Positions 45,917 to 54,189 of a stretch of DNA of 64,000 nt are shown here, piece by piece. The translations under genes were made by a program, and so were the position numbers. Positions within the stretch are counted from its first letter, which is position 1. Each line of letters opens with the position of its first letter. This DNA comes from Bradyrhizobium sp. dw_78 (GTDB lineage Bacteria; Pseudomonadota; Alphaproteobacteria; Rhizobiales; Xanthobacteraceae), in the NCBI RefSeq assembly GCF_018449525.1, contig NZ_JAAVUS010000004.1:310001-374000 (forward strand), written 5' to 3'. The notes under the pieces were generated by a model. The model made no database searches and was not told the DNA's origin. It worked only from the letters and a program-made list of their open reading frames with translations.

Positions 45917-46382
45917 CAGGCATAATCCCCTTTACACACAGCGTCGCGTCGATACCCAATTCACGACGCAGCCGCCGGATGGCAATGCGATAGCCTCGAT
46001 ACAGATCATGATCCTTGATTGTGTCAGCCCAATTGCCAAACACCGCAACGAAACAATCCTTGGCCATGAACCAACCGAAGATACGGATATCCGGCGTCTT
46101 CAACTCCCAGACCGCGTTGTCCTCCGCACGGACCACCCGGAATTGCCTTGTAAAGACCAGAGGCTCGCCACTCAAGAACGAATGGAAGAGATCGTCAATT
46201 TGCTCCGCGGGAGAAGTATTGCCGAGAAATTGCGGCGGCCGAGCCCCGTCAAGAAGCTCCCGCAACCATCCGATAAATTGTGGCGTACCGTAAAGCAATC
46301 GCAGCGGTTGATCGCGAGGCGCAAGCTCGACGTCGATTTTTATAATCGATCCACGGTCCACGAGATCTGCGATGGTCGGCAT
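45897..46382 (-). CDS. HigB/Gp49-like protein, probable toxin
   Basis: A 161-residue protein. Its centre (QIDDLFHSFLSGEPLVFTRQFRVVRAEDNAVWELKTPDIRIFGWFMAKDCFVAVFGNWADTIKD, then YRIAIRRLRREL) follows the RelE/HigB Gp49 pattern of an RNase toxin: WELKTxDxRIFGWF, then a strand, then a basic C-terminal helix. It is longer than usual (about 100-120), with an N-terminal extension of ~55 residues. Pairing with the overlapping XRE gene supports a toxin role; the RNase residues cannot be named with certainty. ATG 46382 is used; a TTG at 46397 is possible. Confidence 0.65.
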   Translation of the reverse strand: MPTIADLVDRGSIIKIDVELAPRDQPLRLLYGTPQFIGWLRELLDGARPPQFLGNTSPAEQIDDLFHSFLSGEPLVFTRQFRVVRAEDNAVWELKTPDIRIFGWFMAKDCFVAVFGNWADTIKDHDLYRGYRIAIRRLRRELGIDATLCVKGIMPDDVLSV

Positions 46383-46582
46383 GTGCTGAACGAGCAACGG
46401 TTCCGGGAAAAATACGACGTCCGCTGAAGCAAGCTCTTACGCGATTTTGTTGTGATCCGCACCGTTACACAAGTGTCATGAAGGCTCTCTAGATGTTCGG
46501 TTAAATAATCAATAAGCGCGGCCAACTGTCAAAAAAGGACAAGGATGCGCCTGTATTGATACGCCCGTATTCATGACTCCAC

Positions 46583-46610
46583 CGAATGATCACAGCAAAG
46601 CGATCATTCG
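46583..46610. promoter_or_regulatory. inverted repeat just upstream of csgH
   Basis: CGAATGATC-N10-GATCATTCG is a perfect 9-bp dyad ending 24 bp before the csgH start. It could be an operator or a hairpin in the leader of the csgH-csgG transcript. Confidence 0.5.
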
Positions 46611-46634
46611 CGATGAACGGACTAAATTACTCAA

Positions 46635-46937
46635 ATGCCGATAGCTGCAACCGTTGGAATAGAATGTGTGATTCGTGCTCAGCCGGACAGGGATTTCCTT
46701 CGGCTCGAGGCCGTGGTGCGATCCGACGCACCGGTTGCCGGACAATACAGTTTCGTCATCGCCAAGCAGAGTTCGACCGGCAGCAGCAACAATACGCAGA
46801 GCGGAACGTTCGCCTTGCAGAATGCGCCGGAACAGGTTTTGACGACCGTCATCCTGGACCGCTCGGCGATAGGGCACTACCGCGCCGAACTTTCACTTCA
46901 ATCAGACCTCGGGAGATTTACATGCACTTCGCCATGA
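46635..46937 (+). CDS. csgH: CsgH-like curli chaperone
   Basis: A 100-residue beta-sandwich protein matching CsgH, the alphaproteobacterial periplasmic inhibitor of premature curlin assembly. The hallmark is LRLEAVVRSDAPVAGQYSFVIAK followed by GSSNNTQSGTFAL, then LTTVILDRSAIGHYRAELSL. It overlaps the next gene. The N-terminus (MPIAATVGIECVIRAQ) shows no signal peptide, although the partner proteins do. Either the real start is elsewhere, or the 5' end is damaged. No in-frame upstream start was found before stop codons. Confidence 0.75.
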   Translation: MPIAATVGIECVIRAQPDRDFLRLEAVVRSDAPVAGQYSFVIAKQSSTGSSNNTQSGTFALQNAPEQVLTTVILDRSAIGHYRAELSLQSDLGRFTCTSP

Positions 46938-47422
46938 AAGGCATCATGTCGCTGCGAGCAGGATTGGCCGGCGCACTGTTGCTGGCCGCATGCCCGGCGG
47001 CGTTCGCGCAGTCCGCATATATCACGCAGGTCTCCCCCCGCTCTTCCGGCCTTCAATCGATGACGACCTCCCTATCGACACCGATGGTACCGGTCTCTCA
47101 ATACACGCCGAGCCAAACGGCTTTCGTTCCGACACCGGAAATGGCAACCCCGCACAACGGAAACGTTGCCCAAACGCTTGAGATTGGAAAAAACAACCAA
47201 GTTTACCAGGGTCAATTCGGCGGAAACAATTACTCCAACGTCGGCATCATCGGCGGCAACTCGACTAATGTCGGCGTGTTGCAGGGCGGCAAGGACTTTT
47301 CGAATCTCCAACTTGTCAACATGCAGGGCTATTCGGTCTGGGTGCTGCAGCCACGCAACGCGCCGCCTGTCAACGAACTGATCGCACGCTTGCCGAACGG
47401 CAACCTGCTGATCAAGCGATGA
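46922..47422 (+). CDS. minor curlin-like subunit (CsgB-like)
   Basis: A 166-residue secreted protein with a signal peptide (cleavage near AFAQ, about residue 29). The first half of the mature part is a Ser/Thr/Pro-rich linker. The second half contains degenerate curlin-type repeats: NVAQTLEIGKNNQVYQGQFGGNNYSNVGIIGGNSTNVGVLQGG, then a distinct tail NMQGYSVWVLQPRN and LPNGNLLIKR. By position and sequence it is a nucleator or minor subunit; the exact CsgB homology is weak. ATG 46922 has GGGAG six bases upstream and overlaps csgH by 16 bases. Confidence 0.72.
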   Translation: MHFAMKGIMSLRAGLAGALLLAACPAAFAQSAYITQVSPRSSGLQSMTTSLSTPMVPVSQYTPSQTAFVPTPEMATPHNGNVAQTLEIGKNNQVYQGQFGGNNYSNVGIIGGNSTNVGVLQGGKDFSNLQLVNMQGYSVWVLQPRNAPPVNELIARLPNGNLLIKR

Positions 47423-47453
47423 GGGCCACGGAAAATTCAAACGAGGTAGTGAC

Positions 47454-47873
47454 ATGAGTAAAAATCATTTGGCAATCGCGGCGATCACCGTCATCGGCAT
47501 CAGTGTTGCAGCACCCGCCTTCGCATCCGAAATGGTTTATCACCCGGTCAATCCGACATTCGGCGGTAATCCACTGAACGGCAGTTTCCTGATGTCAACG
47601 GCTCAGGGTCAGGGCGAAGGCACCAAGTCCGGCAACCAGGGTCCAGATCTCTCCGGCCTCGACGCTGCCCTGGCGAATGGTCTCGGCTCTACTACGATCG
47701 TGTCCCCCAACGGCACCAACGGGTCGGGCAGCAACAGCGGTTCGGGCAGCGCCAGCAACGGAACTGTCCAATCTAACTCGGTTCAAACTAACTCGCTTCG
47801 CGCTTTGCGTACTGCGCAACCGCTCACGAGCACTTCAACTGCAAACGGGCTTCTAGGCAACTCAGTCCCCTGA
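47454..47873 (+). CDS. csgF: curli assembly factor CsgF
   Basis: A 139-residue secreted protein. After the signal peptide (to ASE, about 24) comes the CsgF core MVYHPVNPTFGGNPLNGSFLMSTAQGQ, the segment that inserts into the CsgG pore and helps nucleation at the surface. The remaining ~80 residues are Ser/Asn/Gly-rich and less conserved. It lies 31 bp after the minor subunit gene and 44 bp before csgG, which indicates an operon. Confidence 0.88.
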   Translation: MSKNHLAIAAITVIGISVAAPAFASEMVYHPVNPTFGGNPLNGSFLMSTAQGQGEGTKSGNQGPDLSGLDAALANGLGSTTIVSPNGTNGSGSNSGSGSASNGTVQSNSVQTNSLRALRTAQPLTSTSTANGLLGNSVP

Positions 47874-47917
47874 GACACGAACCTCGGCCGCCTCGAAGCT
47901 CACTGGATTTCAGAACA

Positions 47918-48808
47918 ATGAACAGACCTTTCCGGGGCATCGCTGCAATGGCGATGCTCTCTCTCAGCTTGGGCGGTTGCATCACCGGATCGGCCGACGA
48001 TCCGATGGCTCATCCAGCCATGCTTGTTCCCGACACCAAAACGGGTGTCGTTCTCGAACACCTGCCCCCGCCGCGGCGACAGCTGGATGTCACCGTCTAC
48101 AACTTTCCGGATCTGACCGGACAGAACAAACCGAACGATAATTTCGCGGAGTTTTCGCGAGCCCTTACGCAAGGCGGCAGCGCTGTCCTGATCGACGTAT
48201 TGACCAAAGCCGGCGGCGGCGCCTGGTTCAACGTCGTCGAACGCAACGACCTGCAACCGCTGCTGCAGGAACGCCAGATCATCCAGAATACCCGCACCGC
48301 AGCGGAGGGCGACAAGGCGCCGAGTCTTCCGCCGCTGCGCTTTGCCGGCATTTTGATGGAGGGCGGCATCATCGGCTACGACAGCGACGAGACCACCGGC
48401 GGGATCGGCGCGAACTATCTGGGCGTTGGCCCGAACATCCAATATCGCCAAGACATCATCACCGTCGCGCTGCGGGCCGTCAGCGTGCAAAGCGGCCGTG
48501 TATTGGCCTCGGTCACGACCACCAAGACGATCTATTCATTGCAGATTCAAGGTTCCGCGTTCCTGTACGCTGCCGTCGATCAGATTCTGCAGGCGGAGCT
48601 CGGCTTCACCAAAAACTCCCCGGCCACGCTGGGCGTTCGCGAGGGCGTACAGCTCGCCGTCTATTCGCTTATTTTCGAAGGCGTGAAAAACAATCTATGG
48701 CAGTTCAAGGATAAGGCTGCGGGAGACGCATTCATGCTCGAGCTCGAAAAGCAGCGCAAGGCTACATTCATTCAAGCCAATTCGCAGGATACCCCGAAAA
48801 AGAGCTAG
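47918..48808 (+). CDS. csgG: curli secretion pore lipoprotein CsgG
   Basis: A 296-residue outer-membrane secretion channel. Lipobox LGGC gives lipidated C21. The CsgG domain follows: LDVTVYNFPDLTGQNKPNDNFAEFSRALTQGGSAVLIDVL, WFNVVERNDLQPLLQERQIIQNTR, LRFAGILMEGGIIGYDSDETTGGIGANYLGVG, then QDIITVALRAVSVQSGRVLASVTTTKTI. It exports the curlin subunits encoded upstream. No csgE is seen nearby. Confidence 0.93.
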   Translation: MNRPFRGIAAMAMLSLSLGGCITGSADDPMAHPAMLVPDTKTGVVLEHLPPPRRQLDVTVYNFPDLTGQNKPNDNFAEFSRALTQGGSAVLIDVLTKAGGGAWFNVVERNDLQPLLQERQIIQNTRTAAEGDKAPSLPPLRFAGILMEGGIIGYDSDETTGGIGANYLGVGPNIQYRQDIITVALRAVSVQSGRVLASVTTTKTIYSLQIQGSAFLYAAVDQILQAELGFTKNSPATLGVREGVQLAVYSLIFEGVKNNLWQFKDKAAGDAFMLELEKQRKATFIQANSQDTPKKS

Positions 48809-48823
48809 GCGCGGACCGAAAAA

Positions 48824-49120
48824 TTATTTCGTCGCCGGCCGCGCTTGCTGGGTCGCCGTGTAACAGGCTTGCGATGAGGATGCATTCTGCGCGTTGCAGG
48901 TTACCGGAGCCGTCGGTCCGGTATTTTGGATCGGAGCACTCGTCGCTTCGGGTGGCGGCTTCTGGGCTGTCGCGCCCGGTGCGACGCGGCCGCGGGACTG
49001 CTGAATGTAGACATCTGACGAGGTAAGCGTTGCGGACGGTGCAGATTGTGAAATCGCTTGATCCGAAAAAGCAGCCGACGACGTCGCAACGGCGATCCAT
49101 ATCCATGCTCGTGTGCTCAT
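48824..49120 (-). CDS. hypothetical secreted protein
   Basis: A 98-residue product with a likely signal peptide (MSTRAWIWIAVATSSAAFS) and a short Ser/Thr/Pro/Gln-rich mature region with two cysteines (TCNAQNASSSQACYTATQQ). It is convergent with csgG and divergent from the lytic transglycosylase gene. Its role is unknown; the location suggests but does not prove a link to curli. Confidence 0.5.
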   Translation of the reverse strand: MSTRAWIWIAVATSSAAFSDQAISQSAPSATLTSSDVYIQQSRGRVAPGATAQKPPPEATSAPIQNTGPTAPVTCNAQNASSSQACYTATQQARPATK

Positions 49121-49239
49121 CGTACGGCTCTCTGTTCGAAAGATGCATCGTCGTAAGGCGCGTCTTTACACGAAATGGCGGCGGCGGCGATAGCGCAATC
49201 TGGTCCGGCCGCAATCATGCGCGGCGAAATCATTTTACC

Positions 49240-50055
49240 ATGCGCGCATTGTTGGCGATGCTTTGCGCCCTGCTCCCGGTAATCGGATTTGCAGCGCCCA
49301 CCCTGTCCAGCCCGTTGCCGGCGGCGTCGACGCAAACCGCAATCAGCGAAACTTCCATCGCGCAGATGACGCCTGGAACCACGCTGCATTACGTCAAGCG
49401 CCGGCAAGCGGCTGCGACGCTCCATCCCCGTTCCGAAACGTCCTCCGCAACCCTGAAGAAAATGGCCGAGGACGCCGCCACGGCGCATACCCTGCCGGTC
49501 AATTATTTCCTGCGATTGATCCGGCAAGAGAGCGGATTCAACCCGGACTCCATAAGCCCAGCCGGCGCACAAGGCATTGCCCAATTCATGCCCGCCACGG
49601 CAGGCGACAGAGGTTTGAAAGATCCGTTCGATCCATCCGAGGCCTTGCCGAAATCCGCCGAACTCCTGAGCGAACTCAAGGATCGTTTTGGCAATCTGGG
49701 TTTGGCGGCGGCCGCCTACAATGCCGGTCCGGATCGGATCCGCAAATGGCTCGCCGGGCAAAGCCAATTGCCGCAAGAGACCATAAATTACGTTCGCATC
49801 ATCACCGGACATGACGCGGCTGATTGGGCGAAGTCGAACGATCTCACCATCAATCTCGGTGCCGACACGTTTGAACCTTCACCACGCCTGCACATCAATC
49901 GCCTGTCCTGGGAGGCGCAGCTTCTGGCCACGCTGCGGGCCGCATCAGCGGACGCATCCGCCGCGTCGCCAGCGACCGTGAAACTGGAAAAAACAACCCT
50001 GAAATCAGGTGAAGTATCGCTGTGCTCGAACTGCATCGTGCAGTCCGCTTATTAG
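49240..50055 (+). CDS. lytic murein transglycosylase (SLT family)
   Basis: A 271-residue exported enzyme cleaving peptidoglycan. A signal peptide (MRALLAMLCALLPVIGFAA) precedes an SLT domain: VNYFLRLIRQESGFNPDSISPAGAQGIAQFMPATA with catalytic E97, then LGLAAAAYNAGPDRIRKWL. This is the family-1 type that makes openings for envelope machines, so a role beside the curli pore is plausible. ATG 49240 begins the signal peptide; an earlier frame start is not conserved. Its stop codon lies in the end of a palindromic repeat (TAGAGCATGATCC). Confidence 0.88.
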   Translation: MRALLAMLCALLPVIGFAAPTLSSPLPAASTQTAISETSIAQMTPGTTLHYVKRRQAAATLHPRSETSSATLKKMAEDAATAHTLPVNYFLRLIRQESGFNPDSISPAGAQGIAQFMPATAGDRGLKDPFDPSEALPKSAELLSELKDRFGNLGLAAAAYNAGPDRIRKWLAGQSQLPQETINYVRIITGHDAADWAKSNDLTINLGADTFEPSPRLHINRLSWEAQLLATLRAASADASAASPATVKLEKTTLKSGEVSLCSNCIVQSAY

Positions 50056-50178
50056 AGCATGATCCGCAAAATTCGAAAATGCCATAATGTGAGCTGCTTC
50101 ACATCGGCGGCGCGCCGGCAGAGCTACATCTATGTTGGACCGGTCCCGCTTCGGGGATTCTGGATTTGGAGATCTTGC

Positions 50179-50334
50179 ATGGCCGCCATCGCACGAGTCC
50201 TCGCGCGCGCTCTGCCCAAAGCATCGCTCGAAAGCGAAATACTCAAGCAGATCGCGCTGCTTTGCGGCGCCGGACTATTGGTGTCGCTGCTCATGATGAC
50301 CTACGGCGTCGATCTCAGCCTTGGATTTTTCTGA
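50179..50334 (+). CDS. small membrane protein
   Basis: A 51-residue protein with one transmembrane segment (IALLCGAGLLVSLLMMTYGVDL) after a basic helix (ARVLARALPKASLESEIL). GGAG lies eight bases upstream of the ATG, giving good support for translation. No family is recognised. Confidence 0.55.
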   Translation: MAAIARVLARALPKASLESEILKQIALLCGAGLLVSLLMMTYGVDLSLGFF

Positions 50335-50576
50335 CGCCGATAAACGTCGGTGCGACCTTCGCCACCCGGGGGGAGCGTGGACAGGCCGCCGGCGCACACT
50401 ACGACAACGACGCGCAGATCAAGCGGCGTTGAAAACGCGCCACAGATAGCCCGATACGCCCACTAGAAGCATCTGCTGCGGCTGTTGAGGACTTCATAAA
50501 CCCAATCGCCGGGAATCCACCGGATCGTCCGGTGTCAGGCAACCTGCCTGACAATCAGCCCATCAGATTTGCTGGC
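50335..50576. other. intergenic stretch, no gene seen
   Basis: About 240 bp between the small membrane protein and a convergent gene. GTGTCAGGCAACCTGCCTGACA near 50531-50552 forms a hairpin (TGTCAGGCA/TGCCTGACA) that may terminate the minus-strand gene or the plus-strand one. Confidence 0.4.
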
Positions 50577-51023
50577 CTACCAGATTCGATTGCCGAAAAA
50601 TCCAAATCCGAATGGCGGCTGTTGCGCCACCATGATCGCAGGCGGGCCAACGCGCCGCCTCGCAATCTTGCGCTTCTGCGGCTTCGACGCCGTCTTCTTC
50701 AGGCTTGCGGTTTTCAGGTCAGAAGCTGCGGCCTGCGCAAATGCATCCCGCGCCGTTTCCTTTGGTGCGGTTTCGGCGACTTTCACCGGAGCCGCCATGG
50801 CGGCATCGGTATTCGCGGTCTGAATCGGAACGATCGTCGCAGCGTTGGTATCGAAAACGACCTTTTCCGGCCATTTGCGATCGCTGTGTATCCGTATCGC
50901 GGGCAAATCGGCGGCGGTGTTCGCCGTCTCGGCAACCGGCATCTGCGGCGACAACGCGCTCACGACCAAAAGCAACGCAAGCAACGCGCCGCCGACAAAC
51001 AGAAAATAACGCGCCACAGGCAT
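50577..51023 (-). CDS. hypothetical membrane-anchored protein
   Basis: A 148-residue protein with an N-terminal anchor (YFLFVGGALLALLLVVSAL), a short conserved-looking segment (LPAIRIHSDRKWPEKVVFDT), an Ala/Thr/Lys linker and a basic tail (KPQKRKIARRR). It probably faces the periplasm. Proteins of this layout are common in Bradyrhizobium and unassigned. Confidence 0.6.
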   Translation of the reverse strand: MPVARYFLFVGGALLALLLVVSALSPQMPVAETANTAADLPAIRIHSDRKWPEKVVFDTNAATIVPIQTANTDAAMAAPVKVAETAPKETARDAFAQAAASDLKTASLKKTASKPQKRKIARRRVGPPAIMVAQQPPFGFGFFGNRIW

Positions 51024-51181
51024 TTCGCGGTGCTCCGCCCCCGCGATTACGCGGCTTTACTCACAAACCTGCCGGGAGATAATTGGTTCCTGCCGGATCG
51101 GTAGGGTTCAACACGGATCATCGCGTCTTTGTGAACGCTATCCTGTGCTGCCTGGCTCGATTTGACTCAAATCAAGCCCGC

Positions 51182-51760
51182 TTAGATTTGGCTTGCGCTA
51201 ACTGGCGAGCACCGAATGCGATCAGCGTTAACATTGACAAAGCCGATATGCATGCGCGCGAAGGTCTTGCGGCTTTTCTTCCCGATCGTGTCGTGAATCA
51301 TCCGCGTCCGGTCGGTCTGATGGCTGCCATCCCTGCGGCTGAACGAGCAGGAAATCTCGATATCCTTGACCGCATAATCATTGGTGTTGCGGAGCGTGAA
51401 GCTGACGAGCGCGTTTGATCCTAGCCCTCCCCGTCGCCAGTGTTGCGATGAAATCTTCAGTCCATCCACCGGCGTTGCCTGCTCGGGTATCATTCCGGGC
51501 CCGGCCGCCGGCTCACCTTGCGAGGCCGTCGCAGCCGGAACGGATTCGGACTCGGCAACCATCGCCACCGGCGCCGGTTCGCCGCCGGCCGTGCTGTCAA
51601 TTTGGCCTGACAACAGCAGCCACCCTCCGCATCCGGCCGCAACAACGGCGATGAGCGCGATCAGCCCGGTTCTGAAATAGTTGGCCGCCGGCCGGTCCGC
51701 GAAATGGCTACCCAATGCGGCGAACCTGATCCATTCGATGCCATACAGCCCGGTGCTCAT
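51182..51760 (-). CDS. hypothetical membrane-anchored protein
   Basis: A 192-residue protein. Residues ~30-52 form one transmembrane helix (FRTGLIALIAVVAAGCGGWLLL). A Pro/Ala/Glu linker follows. The C-terminal ~85 residues are a beta-rich domain (VSFTLRNTNDYAVKDIEISCSFSRRDGSH, then KKSRKTFARMHIGFVN), suggesting an Ig-like or FxLYD-type periplasmic domain. ATG 51760 starts the segment MSTGLYGIEWIRF; the longer upstream frame is not gene-like. Confidence 0.62.
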   Translation of the reverse strand: MSTGLYGIEWIRFAALGSHFADRPAANYFRTGLIALIAVVAAGCGGWLLLSGQIDSTAGGEPAPVAMVAESESVPAATASQGEPAAGPGMIPEQATPVDGLKISSQHWRRGGLGSNALVSFTLRNTNDYAVKDIEISCSFSRRDGSHQTDRTRMIHDTIGKKSRKTFARMHIGFVNVNADRIRCSPVSASQI

Positions 51761-52022
51761 GGTCACGCCATCGCGTTGCGGTTGCGGCTTCAGAAACGAC
51801 TGCCGATTATGGCTCTTCGCCGCCGACACCCTAATCCGTAAAATTGAAAATAGTTGCAGGAATGGGCAACATGTTGGCGTCGGCGGCCCGTAGGAACGGC
51901 CAAGTGCAAGAGAATGGCAAGGGGATGGCCAGCCGGAAATGCACCCGCTAAAACTACGGCGCCAGCAGGCGCGGGCAAAAGCCAACGCACGGCGGCGCGG
52001 AAACCAGCAAGGAGAGCCAACA

Positions 52023-52406
52023 ATGCCGATCGTCACCTGGGACCATGTCCATCTGCGCACCCCGGACCCGGAGGCAATGGCCGCCTGGCTCGAAAACATC
52101 CTGGGCGGCGAGATCATCCGCGGTCCCGGTCGGATTGATGTGAATCTCGGTGGCGCCAGCGTGTTCATCGCTCCGGTCGCACCGGGCGACGGCGTCAACT
52201 CCCCTCCGGAGACTCCCTATCAGGGGCTCGACCATTTCGGGCTGACGGTAAAGGACATCGACGCGGTGGCCGCCGAGATCAAGGCCAAGGGCGTGGAGTT
52301 CACCAAGGAGCCCACCACGATCCGGCCGGGCGTCCGCATCTGCTTTATCCGTGGCCCGCAGGGCATCTCGATCGAGCTGCTCGAGAGGGACAAGAAATAC
52401 GCCTGA
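52023..52406 (+). CDS. VOC-family (glyoxalase/bleomycin resistance-like) protein
   Basis: A 127-residue protein of the vicinal oxygen chelate fold, with two beta-alpha-beta-beta-beta modules: WDHVHLRTPDPEAMAAWLENILGGE and YQGLDHFGLTVKDIDAVAAEIKAKGVEF, ending RICFIRGPQGISIELLE. His and Glu metal-ligand candidates (H8/H10, H77 region, E near the end) are present. Substrate unknown. Strong AAGGAGAG ribosome-binding site. Confidence 0.85.
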   Translation: MPIVTWDHVHLRTPDPEAMAAWLENILGGEIIRGPGRIDVNLGGASVFIAPVAPGDGVNSPPETPYQGLDHFGLTVKDIDAVAAEIKAKGVEFTKEPTTIRPGVRICFIRGPQGISIELLERDKKYA

Positions 52407-52641
52407 GAGGGTTCGCCGGCGGCACAAGGCCGATCGTCTCCGCAACCTTGCCGTTCGGCTTCCGGGCGACTTTGTTAGCCGGCCCTCGGGGTCTGGCTTT
52501 CCCCGTTATATTCCGCAGGGTGAGCAGCCTCTCCTGCCGTGTTGGCTTGTGGTCAACCTGCCGCGTTGACGCTGCGTACGACTTTGGAATAACTGACAAC
52601 TACGGGGTTCGTTGGGCGACGAATACCGACATCGGGACATT

Positions 52642-52986
52642 ATGAAAAACGGTCTGTATTCGATCCATGTGACGCTGCAGGATGGTCGATCAGGCAAAGG
52701 CAGCGGCGTGGTCATGTTCCGGGATGGCAGGATTCTCGGGGGGGACGCCTACCTGTTTTATGTCGGCAGCTACCTCGTGAAGGGCGACACCTTCAAGGGC
52801 GAGGTGCTGGTCCAGCGCCATACCCGCAATCCCGACGTCAACCCGCTGTTTGGGGGCCCGGAACCGGTCGGCATCGGCGTTTCCGGCACCTTCACCGATA
52901 CCGCGGCGGTCATGAACGGAACCGCGCTGGTCGGCAAAGCCAGCCAGATCTTCACCGCGACGCTGCGTTTCCTCCACGCCGATTAG
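52642..52986 (+). CDS. GrlR-like protein
   Basis: A 114-residue beta-barrel-like protein. MKNGLYSIHVTLQDGRSGKGSGVVMFRDGRILGGDAYLFYVGSY followed by GVSGTFTDTAAVMNGTALVG matches the GrlR family, named for the negative regulator of the LEE type III system but widespread in Bradyrhizobium without such a system. No partner gene (GrlA) is adjacent. GGGAC precedes the ATG. Confidence 0.72.
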   Translation: MKNGLYSIHVTLQDGRSGKGSGVVMFRDGRILGGDAYLFYVGSYLVKGDTFKGEVLVQRHTRNPDVNPLFGGPEPVGIGVSGTFTDTAAVMNGTALVGKASQIFTATLRFLHAD

Positions 52987-53013
52987 AGGCGGCCTGTCCC
53001 CTCACGGGCGGGA

Positions 53014-53045
53014 GTATCAAGATGTCGGTTTCGGTATCTTGATAC
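53014..53045. promoter_or_regulatory. long palindrome between GrlR-like and LysR genes
   Basis: GTATCAAGAT-N12-ATCTTGATAC is a perfect 10-bp dyad 75 bp upstream of the LysR start. It may be the LysR autoregulatory operator or the terminator of the GrlR-like gene. Confidence 0.5.
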
Positions 53046-53119
53046 AGCCATCGCTTCCGGCCACCTTGCTTGCCGATCAAACAGCAATATATCGGGCCTG
53101 AACGTTCGAGGAACTCGAT

Positions 53120-54082
53120 ATGCCGTCCGATCCGGGCACGCCGACGCTGGACCAATTGAGGGTTTTCCTGACGGTCGTCGACGCCGGCAGCTTCGCCGCG
53201 GCCGCGCGGCACCTCAATCGCGCCACCTCGGTCGTGAGCTACACGATCGCCAATCTCGAAACGCAACTCGGCGTCACCCTGTTCGACCGGGAAGCGACCC
53301 GAAAGCCGCAATTGACCGATGCGGGACGTACGGTCGTCGCGGAAGCGCGCAACGTGTCGGATGGGATCGACGGTCTTCGCGCCAAGGTCAAAGGCCTGCT
53401 CCAGGGGTTGGAGGCCGAAGTTCATCTCGTGCTCGACGTGATGCTGCCCACCGAGCGCGTCGCGGACGCACTCACCGCCTTCCGATCGGAATTTCCGACC
53501 GTCGCCCTTCGCCTGCATGTGGAGGCCCTGGGGGCCGTCACCCAGCTCGTGCTGAACCGGGTGGCCACGGTCGGCGTGAGCGGACCGCTGACTGGCCTTG
53601 CCGCCATGAAGGGCATCGAGAGGATCGGGGTTGGCGAAGTGACGCTGGCGCCGGTCGCTTCACCGATGCATCCGCTGGCGCGTCCCGGCAAACGAAAAAT
53701 CGGCGAGGTTCGTGACCACATTCAACTGGTGCTGAGCGACCGCTCGCCGCTCACGCAATCGAGGGATTTCGCCGTCGTGAGCCCGCGGACCTGGCGGCTG
53801 GCCGACATGGGATCGAAGCACATGCTGCTAAAGGCCGGCATCGGCTGGGGAAATATGCCGAAACCGATGGTGCAGGAAGACCTCGATTCAGGCCGTCTGG
53901 TCCAACTCGATCTGCCTGAAGCCAAGGAAGACACCTATCGCTTCCAGGCGATTTACCGGACCGACGCGCCGCCGGGGCCGGCCGCGAATTGGCTCATCGC
54001 CCGCTTCCGCGACCAGACAAGCCCGGACCATGCGTCCCGGAAACGATCGGCACCGCGCGTCGACGGTCCCGACGTTCGATAA
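53120..54082 (+). CDS. LysR-family transcriptional regulator
   Basis: A 320-residue regulator with an N-terminal HTH (LDQLRVFLTVVDAGSFAAAARHLNRATSVVSYTIANLETQLGVTLFDR) and a substrate-binding-like effector domain (EAEVHLVLDVMLPTERVADALTAFRSEFPTVAL ... MLLKAGIGWGNMPKPMVQEDL). It is followed on the same strand by a DoxX gene after 107 bp, which is AT-rich and could carry LysR sites. Confidence 0.88.
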   Translation: MPSDPGTPTLDQLRVFLTVVDAGSFAAAARHLNRATSVVSYTIANLETQLGVTLFDREATRKPQLTDAGRTVVAEARNVSDGIDGLRAKVKGLLQGLEAEVHLVLDVMLPTERVADALTAFRSEFPTVALRLHVEALGAVTQLVLNRVATVGVSGPLTGLAAMKGIERIGVGEVTLAPVASPMHPLARPGKRKIGEVRDHIQLVLSDRSPLTQSRDFAVVSPRTWRLADMGSKHMLLKAGIGWGNMPKPMVQEDLDSGRLVQLDLPEAKEDTYRFQAIYRTDAPPGPAANWLIARFRDQTSPDHASRKRSAPRVDGPDVR

Positions 54083-54189
54083 TTTCGAATGTAATCGCCA
54101 AAATTATCCAACTGTTCGATGCCCGGACCTGCCGGTAGCCTTTGTCGCGAAAGCGGTCCTGATGACCGCACAGAAGGATATCAATCACC

